Assembly (NCBI GenBank): GCA_036266975.1
Contig: DATAWZ010000246.1
Span: forward strand, 1-20,193
Length of the DNA stretch: 20,193 bases
Direction of reading: 5' to 3'
Source: DATAWZ01 sp036266975
GTDB lineage: Bacteria > Actinomycetota > Thermoleophilia > Solirubrobacterales > Solirubrobacteraceae
Shown here one piece after another: positions 1 to 6,817 of this stretch. The translations under genes were made by a program, and so were the position numbers. The notes beneath the pieces were generated by a model. That model saw only the letters and a program-made list of their open reading frames with translations. It was not told the origin of the DNA and did not search any database. Numbering within the stretch: the first letter of the stretch is position 1; each line of letters starts with the position of its first letter.

Positions 1-1686
1 GCGCAGGACGAGCGTCCGGTAGACGAGGATCGCGCTGAGCTCGAACTGATCCAGGTCCTCGTAGGCGCCCTTCTGCAGGATCCCGCCGCCGAGCAGGTTC
101 ACGTCGCGGAAGCGCAGCTCGGAGGCGCCCTCGGCGTCCCCGGCCCGCAGGAAGTGGCGCGCCCCGTAGGGGTTGTACTCGGTCATCAGCGTCGGGCCCT
201 CCCCGGCGATCCGCCGCCCGATCGTCTGGAGCTCGGCGAGCTGGGTGCGGGGGGCCAGGTCGACCTCGTGGTAGGCGAGCGCGTTGGACCACAGGACGCC
301 GAACGCGATCAGGACGGCCAGCACGCCGCCCTCCAGGCGCCGGCGGGATTGCCAGAGCATCCCGGTGCCCGAGAGAGCGAGCACGAGCACCGCGGGCGAG
401 CTCATGGCCAGTGCCTTGCCCGTCACCCAGTGGTTGGCGAGGATGATGATGACCAGCAGGCCGATGGTCGTGCCGATGCCGTAGGTCAGCAGCCGCCCTG
501 CTCGCTTGCGCACGCCGAGGACCAGCGCCGCGACGATCGCCAACCCGACCGCCACCAGCAGGATGTGGGTGATCGTCTCGGCGGCGGGATGCACCCGGAA
601 GTCGCCCGACGGCCACACGCCCAGCACCTGAAGATCGTTGAGCGGGCCGACCAGGTTTCCGGGGTCGGCGTTGCTCTGCAGGCCGTGCAGCTCGGTCTCC
701 AGGAAGCCGCCGCTCGCGCTGACCGTGACGAGCGCGACGATCGCTGCGGCGGCGGCGAGGCCGATCCCCATCGCGCGGCGGCTGAGCCCGCGGCGGACGC
801 GGCGCGCAACGGCGAGGGCCAGCCACGCGCCGAGCGGGGCGAACCAGACCGCCCCGCCGAGGCTGAGGCTCGCGACCACGGCCCCGGCGGCGAACGCCGC
901 GGGGACCAGGGCGCGCACATTCGGCAGGTCGAGCTCGGCCTCCGGAAGCAGCGCCACGGTCGTCGCGATCAGCGCGGCGCCGACCATCTCCTTGATGCCG
1001 CCCCACTGCAGGTACCCGTAGAGCAGGGCCGGCTGGGCCGCCACGCCGACCACCAGCGCGCGCCAACGCACGCCCGTGACCACTCGGGTGAGCATGCCGT
1101 CGAGCGAACAGGCCAGCAGCCCGCCCTGCAGCGCCAGGTAGGGCGCGAACAGCCAGGCCACGTCCCAGCCGCTCAGGCGGCGTAGCGCGGCCAGCGGCAG
1201 GAACGAGCCCAGCGGATAGCCGGTGTCGAGGTAGACCTGGAGCGTGCGCAGGTAGCTGCTGGGCTCCAGTCCGGCCACCGAGCGGCCGTGCTCGAGCGCG
1301 CGATCGGCCAGCGCGAACCAGGTCGCGGTGTCGTCGAGCTTGATGTAGCCCGCGAAGGTCGCCTGGCCGCTGAACAGGACCGGCGCCCCGTAGGCGACGT
1401 AGACGAACAGGACCGCGGCGATGGTCCAGGGCGACGGACGCCGGCGCCAGTCGCCGGCCAGGAGCCCGGCGACCGCCAGCGCGAGCACGGTCGGGAGCGC
1501 CAGCGGCGCGGTCGAGGAGTTGCTCGCGGCCAGATCGCAGACGACGATGATCACCGCGAACCCGGCCGGGACCAGCAGCGATCCCGGCAGCCGGCGCCCG
1601 CCGGCGAGCTCGACCAGCGCTCCGCATCCGAGCGCCAGCACGACCATCAGCAGGGGGGCCAGCGCCCAGCAGATCAGCAGCGTCAC
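1..1686 (-). CDS. Large multi-pass membrane protein, glycosyltransferase-like (3' end off window)
   Basis: The minus-strand frame is open for 562 codons from a GTG at 1686 to the window edge with no stop, so the C-terminus is missing. I translated it by hand. It has many hydrophobic segments (about residues 2-26, 36-52, 60-77, 87-104, 173-193 and on). A DD pair lies in a loop at residues 118-119, followed by GYPLGSFLPL (156-165) and QWGGIKE (227-233). This layout resembles lipid-phosphate-sugar-dependent membrane glycosyltransferases of the GT-C fold, where the acidic pair after the first membrane segments is catalytic. The last visible part is a soluble-looking stretch ending YRTLVLR. The start lies 7 nt after the stop of the upstream small gene, which fits co-translation; an in-frame ATG 13 codons later (1647) is an alternative. 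Neither the substrate nor the exact family can be read from sequence alone. Confidence 0.8.
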   Translation of the reverse strand, partial: MTLLICWALAPLLMVVLALGCGALVELAGGRRLPGSLLVPAGFAVIIVVCDLAASNSSTAPLALPTVLALAVAGLLAGDWRRRPSPWTIAAVLFVYVAYGAPVLFSGQATFAGYIKLDDTATWFALADRALEHGRSVAGLEPSSYLRTLQVYLDTGYPLGSFLPLAALRRLSGWDVAWLFAPYLALQGGLLACSLDGMLTRVVTGVRWRALVVGVAAQPALLYGYLQWGGIKEMVGAALIATTVALLPEAELDLPNVRALVPAAFAAGAVVASLSLGGAVWFAPLGAWLALAVARRVRRGLSRRAMGIGLAAAAAIVALVTVSASGGFLETELHGLQSNADPGNLVGPLNDLQVLGVWPSGDFRVHPAAETITHILLVAVGLAIVAALVLGVRKRAGRLLTYGIGTTIGLLVIIILANHWVTGKALAMSSPAVLVLALSGTGMLWQSRRRLEGGVLAVLIAFGVLWSNALAYHEVDLAPRTQLAELQTIGRRIAGEGPTLMTEYNPYGARHFLRAGDAEGASELRFRDVNLLGGGILQKGAYEDLDQFELSAILVYRTLVLR

Positions 1687-1693
1687 GTGATCG

Positions 1694-2305
1694 TCAGACC
1701 GCTCGGACGCGTCCGGACAGTGCGAGCGCCTGCGCCTGGCGCGGAGTGGCGGCGTAGACCTCGATGGACAGCGGAACTCGCGGGTAGGCGAGGTAGACGC
1801 TCGCCGGATGGGCCGGCGTGGTGATCGCGATGCCGCCGCCCGGGAGCGGGCGCAGGAAGGTCGCCTGCGTGCGGCCCGCGTTCAGCTTTGCCAGCGCGCC
1901 GGGCTGCGGGTAGGTCCCGATCGTCACGAAGGACGTGCGCGGGCTGCCGACGGCGACCCCCGGCGGGAGGTATCGCACGTACACGTTTCCGTGGTTGACC
2001 GTCACCTCGTTGGTGTCCGGCGCCATCGGCCCGGCCCAGTAGACACGGTGCCCCACGCGCGCGGGGACCCGGGCGAGCTGAGCGGGCGTCATTCCCCGCG
2101 GGGCCCCGGGCGGTGCCGCGGCGGCGGGGGTGCTCGTCCCCGGGGTCGAGAGGGTCGGCGTCGGGAGCACGGGCGGGTCGCTGCGATAGGGCGACCTGTG
2201 CAGCACGAGCCAGGCGACGATCCACACCAGGACCGCGGCGGCGACGATCGCGATCGTGCGTCGCCGGCCCGATTCGAGGATGCCGGGGCCCGGTGCGTTC
2301 GCCAT
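1694..2305 (-). CDS. Signal-anchored extracytoplasmic protein, unknown function
   Basis: This encodes 203 aa. A short polar N-terminus with RRR (14-16) precedes one hydrophobic segment (about residues 17-35), then a Pro/Thr/Ala-rich linker (about 44-70) and a globular domain (about 71-203). The topology suggests an N-in membrane anchor with the domain outside the membrane. The domain contains GHRVYWAGP, YVRYLPPGVAVG and TFLRPLPGGG. I recall similar proteins from Thermoleophilia but know no function for them. It lies 30 nt downstream of the aidB stop and 7 nt upstream of the large membrane protein gene, so it is probably paired with the latter. I see no clear SD before the ATG. The function is unassigned. 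Confidence 0.75.
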   Translation of the reverse strand: MANAPGPGILESGRRRTIAIVAAAVLVWIVAWLVLHRSPYRSDPPVLPTPTLSTPGTSTPAAAAPPGAPRGMTPAQLARVPARVGHRVYWAGPMAPDTNEVTVNHGNVYVRYLPPGVAVGSPRTSFVTIGTYPQPGALAKLNAGRTQATFLRPLPGGGIAITTPAHPASVYLAYPRVPLSIEVYAATPRQAQALALSGRVRAV

Positions 2306-2325
2306 CCGGCGGGACGATACCCGCG

Positions 2326-2351
2326 CCGGGCCGGCTCAGACGCCGGCCCGG
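2326..2351 (-). terminator. GC hairpin spanning the aidB stop codon
   Basis: Two perfect 10-bp arms (2326-2335 CCGGGCCGGC and 2342-2351 GCCGGCCCGG) enclose a 6-nt loop. The loop holds the TGA stop of the acyl-CoA dehydrogenase gene. The stem can extend outward with a G.U pair and a bulge. No T-tract follows on the minus strand, so it may only attenuate transcription or protect a 3' end rather than act as a standard intrinsic terminator. Confidence 0.5.
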
Positions 2352-4006
2352 TGGCGCGCGATGATCGCCGCGAAATCGACTCCGGCCGGCAGCGTGCCGT
2401 ACTCCAGCCCCCGGTCGCCGGCGAGCCGCGAGGCGCAGAAGGCGTCGGCCACCGCGGGCGGCGAGTGGCGCACGACGAGCGAGCCCTGCAGCGCGAGCGC
2501 CATCCGCTCGACGATCCGCCGCGCGCGCGTCTCGACCGCCTCCCGGTCCGCGAAGTCCGCGCGCAGCGCCTGCACGTGGGCGTCCAGACGCGCATCGGCG
2601 CCGGCCGCGAGCTCGACCTCGTCCAGGAACACGGCCAGCGACTCAGGCGAGCGCGACAGCGCGCGCAGCACGTCGAGGCTGATCACGTTGCCCGATCCCT
2701 CCCAGATCGAGGCCAGCGGCGCCTCGCGGTACAGGCGCGGCATCCCGGACTCCTCCACGAAGCCGTTGCCGCCCAGGCACTCGAGCGCCTCGTAGGCGTG
2801 ATGGGGGGCGCGCTTGCAGACCCAGTACTTGCCCACCGCGGTGGCCAGCCGGGTGAACAGGGTGGCCTGGGCCGAGCCCTCGGCGGCCTCGTCGTACCCA
2901 CGGGCGAGGCGCACGGCCAGCAGCGTGGCTGCCTCGGACTCGAGCGCCAGGTCGGCGAGCACGTTGGCCATCAGCGGCTGGTCGACGAGCGTGTGGCCGA
3001 AGGCCGCGCGGTGGGAGGCGTGGTGGACGGCCTGCACGGTCGCCATCCGGATCCCGGCCGCCGAGCCGATCACGCAGTCCAGCCGCGTGTGGCCGACCAT
3101 CTCGATGATCGTCGGCACCCCGCGGCCGGGCTCGCCGAGCATCCGCGCCCAGGCATCCTGCAGCTCGATCTCGCTGGAGGCGTTCGAGCGGTTGCCGAGC
3201 TTGTCCTTCAGGCGCTGCAGGCGCATCGCGTTGTGCGAGCCGTCGGGCAGCACGCGCGGCATGAGAAAGCAGGAGAGCCCCTGCGGCGCCTGGGCGAGCA
3301 CGAGGAAGACGTCGCTCATCGGCGCCGAGCAGAACCACTTGTGCCCGGTCAGCAGGTACTCGCCCCCCGCGCCGCCGCCGTTCACCGGGCGGGCGACCGT
3401 CGTGTTGGCGCGCACGTCCGAGCCGCCCTGCTTCTCGGTCATCGCCATACCGCTGATCGCGCAGCCCTTCTCCGATGCCGGGCGCAGGGCCGGGTCATAG
3501 CCGGTGGCGGTGAGCAGCGGCTCCCACTCGGCGGCGAGCTGCGGGTCCGCGCGCAGCGCCGGGATCGCCGCGAAGGTCATCGTGATCGGGCAGCACACAC
3601 CGGCCTCGGCCTGCATCGCGCTCATGTACAGGGCGGTGCGCGCCGTGTGCGGGCGGGGCTGGGTGCTCGTCCACGGCAGCGAGTGCAGCTCGCTGGCCAG
3701 GCCCAGCGCCAGCAGCTGGTGCCAGGCGGGGTGAAACTCGACCTCGTCGATGCGGTGGCCGTAACGGTCGTGGGTGCGCAGCACCGGTGGGTGCTCGTTG
3801 GCCTCGGCGCCCCACCGCAGCGGCGCGCCGCCGTAGGTGCGCCCGACCTCGTGGGCGCGCTCGCGCACCCAACCGGCGCCCTCGCGCTCGATCGCCTCGA
3901 CCAGCACCGTGTTGGTGCCGAACAGGTCGATGTCGACCAGCGGCGGCGCCTGGTTGATGACCTCGTGGGTGAAGAAGCGGTTCTCAGGCGGGGAGCTGAT
4001 GACCAT
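2336..4006 (-). CDS. aidB: AidB-like acyl-CoA dehydrogenase family flavoprotein
   Basis: This encodes 556 aa, close to the 541 aa of E. coli AidB, and can be aligned to it from memory throughout. Matching blocks are CPITMTFAA (139-147), MTEKQGGSD (189-197), LTGHKWFCS (219-227), RLKDKLGNRSNAS (265-277), ECLGGNGFVEESGMPRLYRE (409-428) and IWEGSGN (434-440). Glu436 takes the position of the acyl-CoA dehydrogenase catalytic base. The family binds FAD; E. coli AidB is induced in the adaptive response to alkylation, binds DNA through its C-terminal domain and has only weak dehydrogenase activity. Whether this protein protects DNA or oxidises an acyl-CoA is open. The ATG at 4006 follows an AAAGGA SD (4015-4020). 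The start overlaps the end of the tetR gene by 23 nt, so translation is probably coupled. Confidence 0.92.
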   Translation of the reverse strand: MVISSPPENRFFTHEVINQAPPLVDIDLFGTNTVLVEAIEREGAGWVRERAHEVGRTYGGAPLRWGAEANEHPPVLRTHDRYGHRIDEVEFHPAWHQLLALGLASELHSLPWTSTQPRPHTARTALYMSAMQAEAGVCCPITMTFAAIPALRADPQLAAEWEPLLTATGYDPALRPASEKGCAISGMAMTEKQGGSDVRANTTVARPVNGGGAGGEYLLTGHKWFCSAPMSDVFLVLAQAPQGLSCFLMPRVLPDGSHNAMRLQRLKDKLGNRSNASSEIELQDAWARMLGEPGRGVPTIIEMVGHTRLDCVIGSAAGIRMATVQAVHHASHRAAFGHTLVDQPLMANVLADLALESEAATLLAVRLARGYDEAAEGSAQATLFTRLATAVGKYWVCKRAPHHAYEALECLGGNGFVEESGMPRLYREAPLASIWEGSGNVISLDVLRALSRSPESLAVFLDEVELAAGADARLDAHVQALRADFADREAVETRARRIVERMALALQGSLVVRHSPPAVADAFCASRLAGDRGLEYGTLPAGVDFAAIIARHRAGV

Positions 4007-4622
4007 CGGAGAGGTCCTTTCGTGCGGGGAGGGCCCGAAGGCAGAAGGCGACGAGATCGGCGATCAAGACATCCGGATCGGCGTCCGGCGCGGCGGGGGC
4101 GAGGGGGCCCACGAGCGCCTCGGCGAGCGCGCCGACGATCGCCGCGGCGGTGAGCTCGAGGTGGTGCGCTGGCAGCTCGCCCCGCCTCACGCCGTCCTCC
4201 AGCAGCGTGGAGAAGGCGTCGCGGTAGGCCCGGCGGAAGCAGAGCCGCTCGGCCTCGACGAGCGGGTCGACCGGCTCGGCGATCAGGGCCCAGGCCAGCC
4301 GTCGCCCTCGCAGGGCGCGCCGCGCGAAGGTCTCCACTGCGGCGGCCATGCGCTCCTGGACCGGCCCCTCGCCGGTGCTCGCCTGGGTGACCGCGTCGAC
4401 CTCGCGCTGGGAGGCCCGGCGGAAGACCTCGGCGAACAGCTCGGCCTTGCCCGGGAAGTGCCGGTAGACCGTGCCCGTGGCGACGTCGGCGCGGGCGGCG
4501 ACCGCTGCGACGCCGGCGGCCCGGTAGCCGCCGGTGGCGATCAGCTCGTGGGCGCTGCGCAGGACGCGCTCGCGCGTCTGCGCAAGGCGCGCCTCGGTGC
4601 GTTCGGTGCGACGGTAGGCCAT
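3984..4622 (-). CDS. TetR family transcriptional regulator
   Basis: This encodes 212 aa from the ATG at 4622. A longer frame back to 4691 exists, but the extra 23 residues do not look like TetR sequence and would read through the palindrome and promoter. The N-terminal helix-turn-helix is typical: VAAVAARADVATGTVYRHF (about 38-56), followed by PGKAELFAEVF. The C-terminal half is the variable ligand-binding and dimerisation domain. The gene precedes and overlaps aidB on the same strand, so it probably regulates itself and aidB, with an acyl-CoA or similar ligand as the likely inducer (inference). There is no SD; the -10 box lies 6 nt upstream of the ATG, suggesting a leaderless mRNA. A 26-nt palindrome over the promoter is the likely operator. 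Confidence 0.9.
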   Translation of the reverse strand: MAYRRTERTEARLAQTRERVLRSAHELIATGGYRAAGVAAVAARADVATGTVYRHFPGKAELFAEVFRRASQREVDAVTQASTGEGPVQERMAAAVETFARRALRGRRLAWALIAEPVDPLVEAERLCFRRAYRDAFSTLLEDGVRRGELPAHHLELTAAAIVGALAEALVGPLAPAAPDADPDVLIADLVAFCLRALPARKDLSDGHQLPA

Positions 4623-4657
4623 GTAAGAAATGAACCACAGTTCAGTTCTTCCGTCAA
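4623..4657 (-). promoter_or_regulatory. Probable leaderless promoter of tetR-aidB
   Basis: On the minus strand a TTGACG -35 box (4652-4657) is followed after 17 nt by TTCATT (4629-4634), a weak -10 match. Transcription would begin at or next to the A of the ATG at 4622. The spacing and the near-consensus -35 support it; the -10 matches TATAAT at only three of six positions. Confidence 0.5.
4625..4650. promoter_or_regulatory. Candidate TetR operator (26-nt palindrome)
   Basis: Half-sites AAGAAnTGAAC (4625-4635) and GTTCAnTTCTT (4640-4650) are exact reverse complements outside one unpaired base per side, around a 4-nt centre CACA. Size and symmetry fit a TetR dimer site. The site covers the -10 box and spacer of the tetR promoter, so binding would block RNA polymerase. 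It lies about 90 nt upstream of mdh and could affect that gene less directly. Confidence 0.65.
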
Positions 4658-4691
4658 GGCCGCCGTGAGCCGGCGCGCACTGGGTTTGCAC

Positions 4692-4728
4692 TAGAGTCGC
4701 CGCGCCCCCGGCGACCCCGTCAAAGGAG
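4692..4728 (+). promoter_or_regulatory. mdh -10 box and strong Shine-Dalgarno
   Basis: TAGAGT (4692-4697) is a plausible -10 element; no good -35 lies 16-18 nt upstream. AAAGGAG (4722-4728) is a near-perfect SD 11 nt before the ATG at 4740 and fixes the mdh start. A strong SD is unusual in this window, where most genes are coupled or leaderless. Confidence 0.45.
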
Positions 4729-4739
4729 ACTCACCTGCT

Positions 4740-5732
4740 ATGTCCAACCAGTCACCCGTCCGCGTAGCCGTCACCGGCGCCGCGGGCCAGATCGGCTACA
4801 GCATCGTCTTCCGCATCGCCAGTGGTCAGCTGCTGGGCCCCGACACGCCGGTCACCCTGAGCCTGCTCGAGATCCCGCCGGCGATGGGCGCGCTGGAGGG
4901 CGTGGCGATGGAGCTCACCGACTGCGCCTTCCCGCTGCTGCACGGCCTTGAGCTTCACGACGACGCGGCCGACGCGTTCGACGGCGCGAACGTCGCGCTC
5001 CTGATCGGCTCGCGCCCGCGCACCAAGGGCATGGAGCGCGCCGACCTGCTCGAGGCCAACGGAGCGATCTTCACCGTCCAGGGCAAGGCGCTCAACGACA
5101 AGGCCGCCTCGGACATCAAGATCCTCGTCGTCGGCAACCCGGCCAACACGAACTGTCTGATCGCGATGCACAGCGCGCCGGACATCCCCCGCGAGCGGTT
5201 CACGGCCATGCTGCGCCTGGATCACAACCGCGCGATCGCCCAGCTGGCCAACAAGCTCGGCGTGCCGGTCACCGACGTCACGCAGATGGGCGTGTGGGGA
5301 AATCACTCTCCCACGATGTATCCGGACCTGTTCAACGCCCACGTACAGGGCCGCGTCGCCGCCGGGGTCGTCGACGACCAGGCCTGGATCGAGGCGGAGT
5401 TCCTCCCGCGCGTGGGCAAGCGCGGAGCGGCGATCATCGAGGCGCGCGGGGCCTCCAGCGCCGCGTCGGCGGCGAGCGCCGCGGTCGACCACATGCACGA
5501 CTGGGTGAAGGGGACCGGCGGCCGCTGGGTGTCGATGGGCGTGCCGACGACCGGTGAATACGGCATCGCCGAGGGACTCATCTGCGGCATGCCGTGCACC
5601 TGCGCGGACGGCAAGTGGACGGTGGTCTCAGGCCTCGAGCACACCGAGTTCTCGCGCGGGCGCATCGAGTTGAGCGTCGCGGAGCTGCTCGACGAGCAGA
5701 AGACGGTTCAGGGCCTCGGGCTGATCTCCTAG
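4740..5732 (+). CDS. mdh: Malate dehydrogenase
   Basis: This encodes 330 aa, the usual length for a group 2 cytosolic-type malate dehydrogenase, and is complete. The enzyme interconverts malate and oxaloacetate with NAD(H) in the TCA cycle. Visible features are the Rossmann loop VTGAAGQIG (11-19), the mobile substrate loop GSRPRTKGMER (90-100) with Arg92 for oxaloacetate specificity, VGNPANTN (131-138), LDHNRA (160-165) with Asp161 and Arg164, and GNHSPTM (187-193) with catalytic His189. The gene stands alone: divergent from tetR-aidB, with its own SD, and closed by a hairpin. All catalytic residues are present. Confidence 0.97.
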   Translation: MSNQSPVRVAVTGAAGQIGYSIVFRIASGQLLGPDTPVTLSLLEIPPAMGALEGVAMELTDCAFPLLHGLELHDDAADAFDGANVALLIGSRPRTKGMERADLLEANGAIFTVQGKALNDKAASDIKILVVGNPANTNCLIAMHSAPDIPRERFTAMLRLDHNRAIAQLANKLGVPVTDVTQMGVWGNHSPTMYPDLFNAHVQGRVAAGVVDDQAWIEAEFLPRVGKRGAAIIEARGASSAASAASAAVDHMHDWVKGTGGRWVSMGVPTTGEYGIAEGLICGMPCTCADGKWTVVSGLEHTEFSRGRIELSVAELLDEQKTVQGLGLIS

Positions 5733-5743
5733 CCCCGTTGGGT

Positions 5744-5773
5744 GGTGACGCCGGGCTCGTCGCCGGCGTCACC
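5744..5773 (+). terminator. Terminator hairpin after mdh
   Basis: A perfect 11-bp stem (GGTGACGCCGG 5744-5754 with CCGGCGTCACC 5763-5773) and an 8-nt loop begin 11 nt after the mdh stop. A C/T-rich tract follows instead of a T-run. It lies between convergent genes and may work from both sides. Confidence 0.7.
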
Positions 5774-5785
5774 CCCTTCCCCCTT

Positions 5786-5806
5786 CGCGCGGATCTACGC
5801 CGCGCG
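5786..5806 (-). terminator. Short hairpin downstream of the winged-helix gene
   Basis: CGCGCGG (5786-5792) and CCGCGCG (5800-5806) form a 7-bp stem with a 7-nt loop, 20 nt past the stop of the minus-strand gene ending at 5827. On that strand an A/G-rich stretch follows, with no T-run. It may serve as that gene's terminator together with the hairpin at 5744-5773. Confidence 0.35.
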
Positions 5807-5826
5807 TATCACGATCAGCTGCTTCT

Positions 5827-6255
5827 TCAGCTTCCGGCCGGAACCCAGCCGCGTCCGTCCTTCTTGACCTGCCCGTCCTTCTCCAGGCCCGGCAGGACGC
5901 GATACAGGTAGTTCTGCTTGATCCCCATCTTCGCGGCGAGCTCGGGGATGGTGATGCCGGGCTGACCCTTGACCAGTTCGAGCGCCTGAATCGCCCGGGT
6001 CTGTCCGCCACCGCGGCTGCTGCTGCGCCGCCGACGAGTGGCGCCACCGCGCCGGCGCGCCGGAGCCGCCGTCGCCGCGGCGCGCGGGCGACCGCGCCGT
6101 GCGGGGGCCGCAGCCGGCGCCGGAGCCGGAGTTCCAGAGACGCCCGCGAGCGCCGCCTCGGCGGCCTCCAGGCGGTGATATTCATCGACGAGCGGGCGCA
6201 GCTCCTGCAGCCGATCGGCGATCTCCTTGCGCTTCACGTCGAGGAAATCTGTCAT
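5827..6255 (-). CDS. Small basic DNA-binding protein: coiled coil, AT-hook, winged helix
   Basis: This encodes 142 aa from the ATG at 6255, chosen because the charged helix MTDFLDVKRKEIADRLQEL looks like a true N-terminus and GGAG lies just upstream; the frame's 102-residue upstream extension is low-complexity. Three parts are visible. Residues 1-38 form an amphipathic helix likely to dimerise. Residues 41-84 are an Ala/Pro/Arg-rich linker with an AT-hook-like RRGRPR (53-58) and an Arg cluster (74-77). Residues 85-140 form a winged helix (IPELAAKMGIKQNYLYRVLP, then a KDGQVKKDGRGW wing). The build recalls actinobacterial nucleoid proteins such as Lsr2 and H1-like proteins, but the fold order differs. 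Role inferred: chromatin-like binding or broad gene regulation. It stands alone and is not in an operon with its neighbour. Confidence 0.8.
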   Translation of the reverse strand: MTDFLDVKRKEIADRLQELRPLVDEYHRLEAAEAALAGVSGTPAPAPAAAPARRGRPRAAATAAPARRRGGATRRRRSSSRGGGQTRAIQALELVKGQPGITIPELAAKMGIKQNYLYRVLPGLEKDGQVKKDGRGWVPAGS

Positions 6256-6353
6256 CTCTCCGCTTTCACCTCGAGGGACGGTCGCGCCATAACGTAGCGC
6301 AGCCGTCCGCACGGAGCGGGATTTCTCGTTCACTTCGGGGCTGCGGTCGGATG

Positions 6354-6794
6354 TCACACCAGCGCTTGCAGCCGATCGAGCGAGCGGTCGGCTTCGCGTC
6401 GGGGGATGCCTCCGACGAGTGCTCGGCTCACGGCCGCGCCGAGCGGCCCGAGGGGCGCGATGAACTCGTTTCGGTAGGCGAATCGCGTCCCGCCATCGCC
6501 CGCAGGTGAAAGCCGATACTCGGTGTGAGCGGTGGAGCGCGCCGGTCCGCGACCCTCCCACACGGCCAGTTCACCGGGACGGCAGTCGGCCAGCGTCCAT
6601 GACACCTTGATGGTGACGCCGCGCAGGTTGATGACCTGTTCCATCTCGAAGCCGCGGCGCGGGGGGCCGGAGTCCACGTGGCCCAGGCGGCGGTGAATGG
6701 TCACCCACTCGTGCAGGCGGTGGGGATCCATCACGAGGTCCCACACCGTCTGCGGCGGGGCGCCCAGGTCGATCGTGGTCTCGACGACGCTCAT
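6354..6794 (-). CDS. SRPBCC (START/Bet v1-like) family protein
   Basis: This encodes 146 aa, the usual size for a single SRPBCC helix-grip domain that encloses a hydrophobic ligand. The N-terminus VVETTIDLGAPPQTVWDLVMD (3-23) is the classic first strand and helix with the P-x-x-VW-x-L pattern. Later TEYRLSP and GGTRFAYRNEF give the paired strands, and the protein ends in a long helix (GPLGAAVSRALV onward). There is no signal peptide. The gene begins 23 nt after the NAD(P)-binding protein gene on the same strand, so the two are probably co-transcribed. Family members range from polyketide cyclases to lipid carriers and stress proteins; which applies here cannot be said. Confidence 0.85.
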   Translation of the reverse strand: MSVVETTIDLGAPPQTVWDLVMDPHRLHEWVTIHRRLGHVDSGPPRRGFEMEQVINLRGVTIKVSWTLADCRPGELAVWEGRGPARSTAHTEYRLSPAGDGGTRFAYRNEFIAPLGPLGAAVSRALVGGIPRREADRSLDRLQALV

Positions 6795-6817
6795 GGGGCG
6801 GGCACGATAGCCGGGAC

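Noticed and set aside
1808..4153. Very long open frame on the plus strand opposite aidB and its neighbours
   Set aside because: The translation is Arg/Gly/His-rich low complexity with no domain; it is an antisense shadow of GC-rich genes with clear homology on the other strand.
4623..4691. N-terminal extension of the TetR protein to 4691
   Set aside because: The extra residues do not resemble TetR and would require transcription from upstream of the palindrome and promoter.
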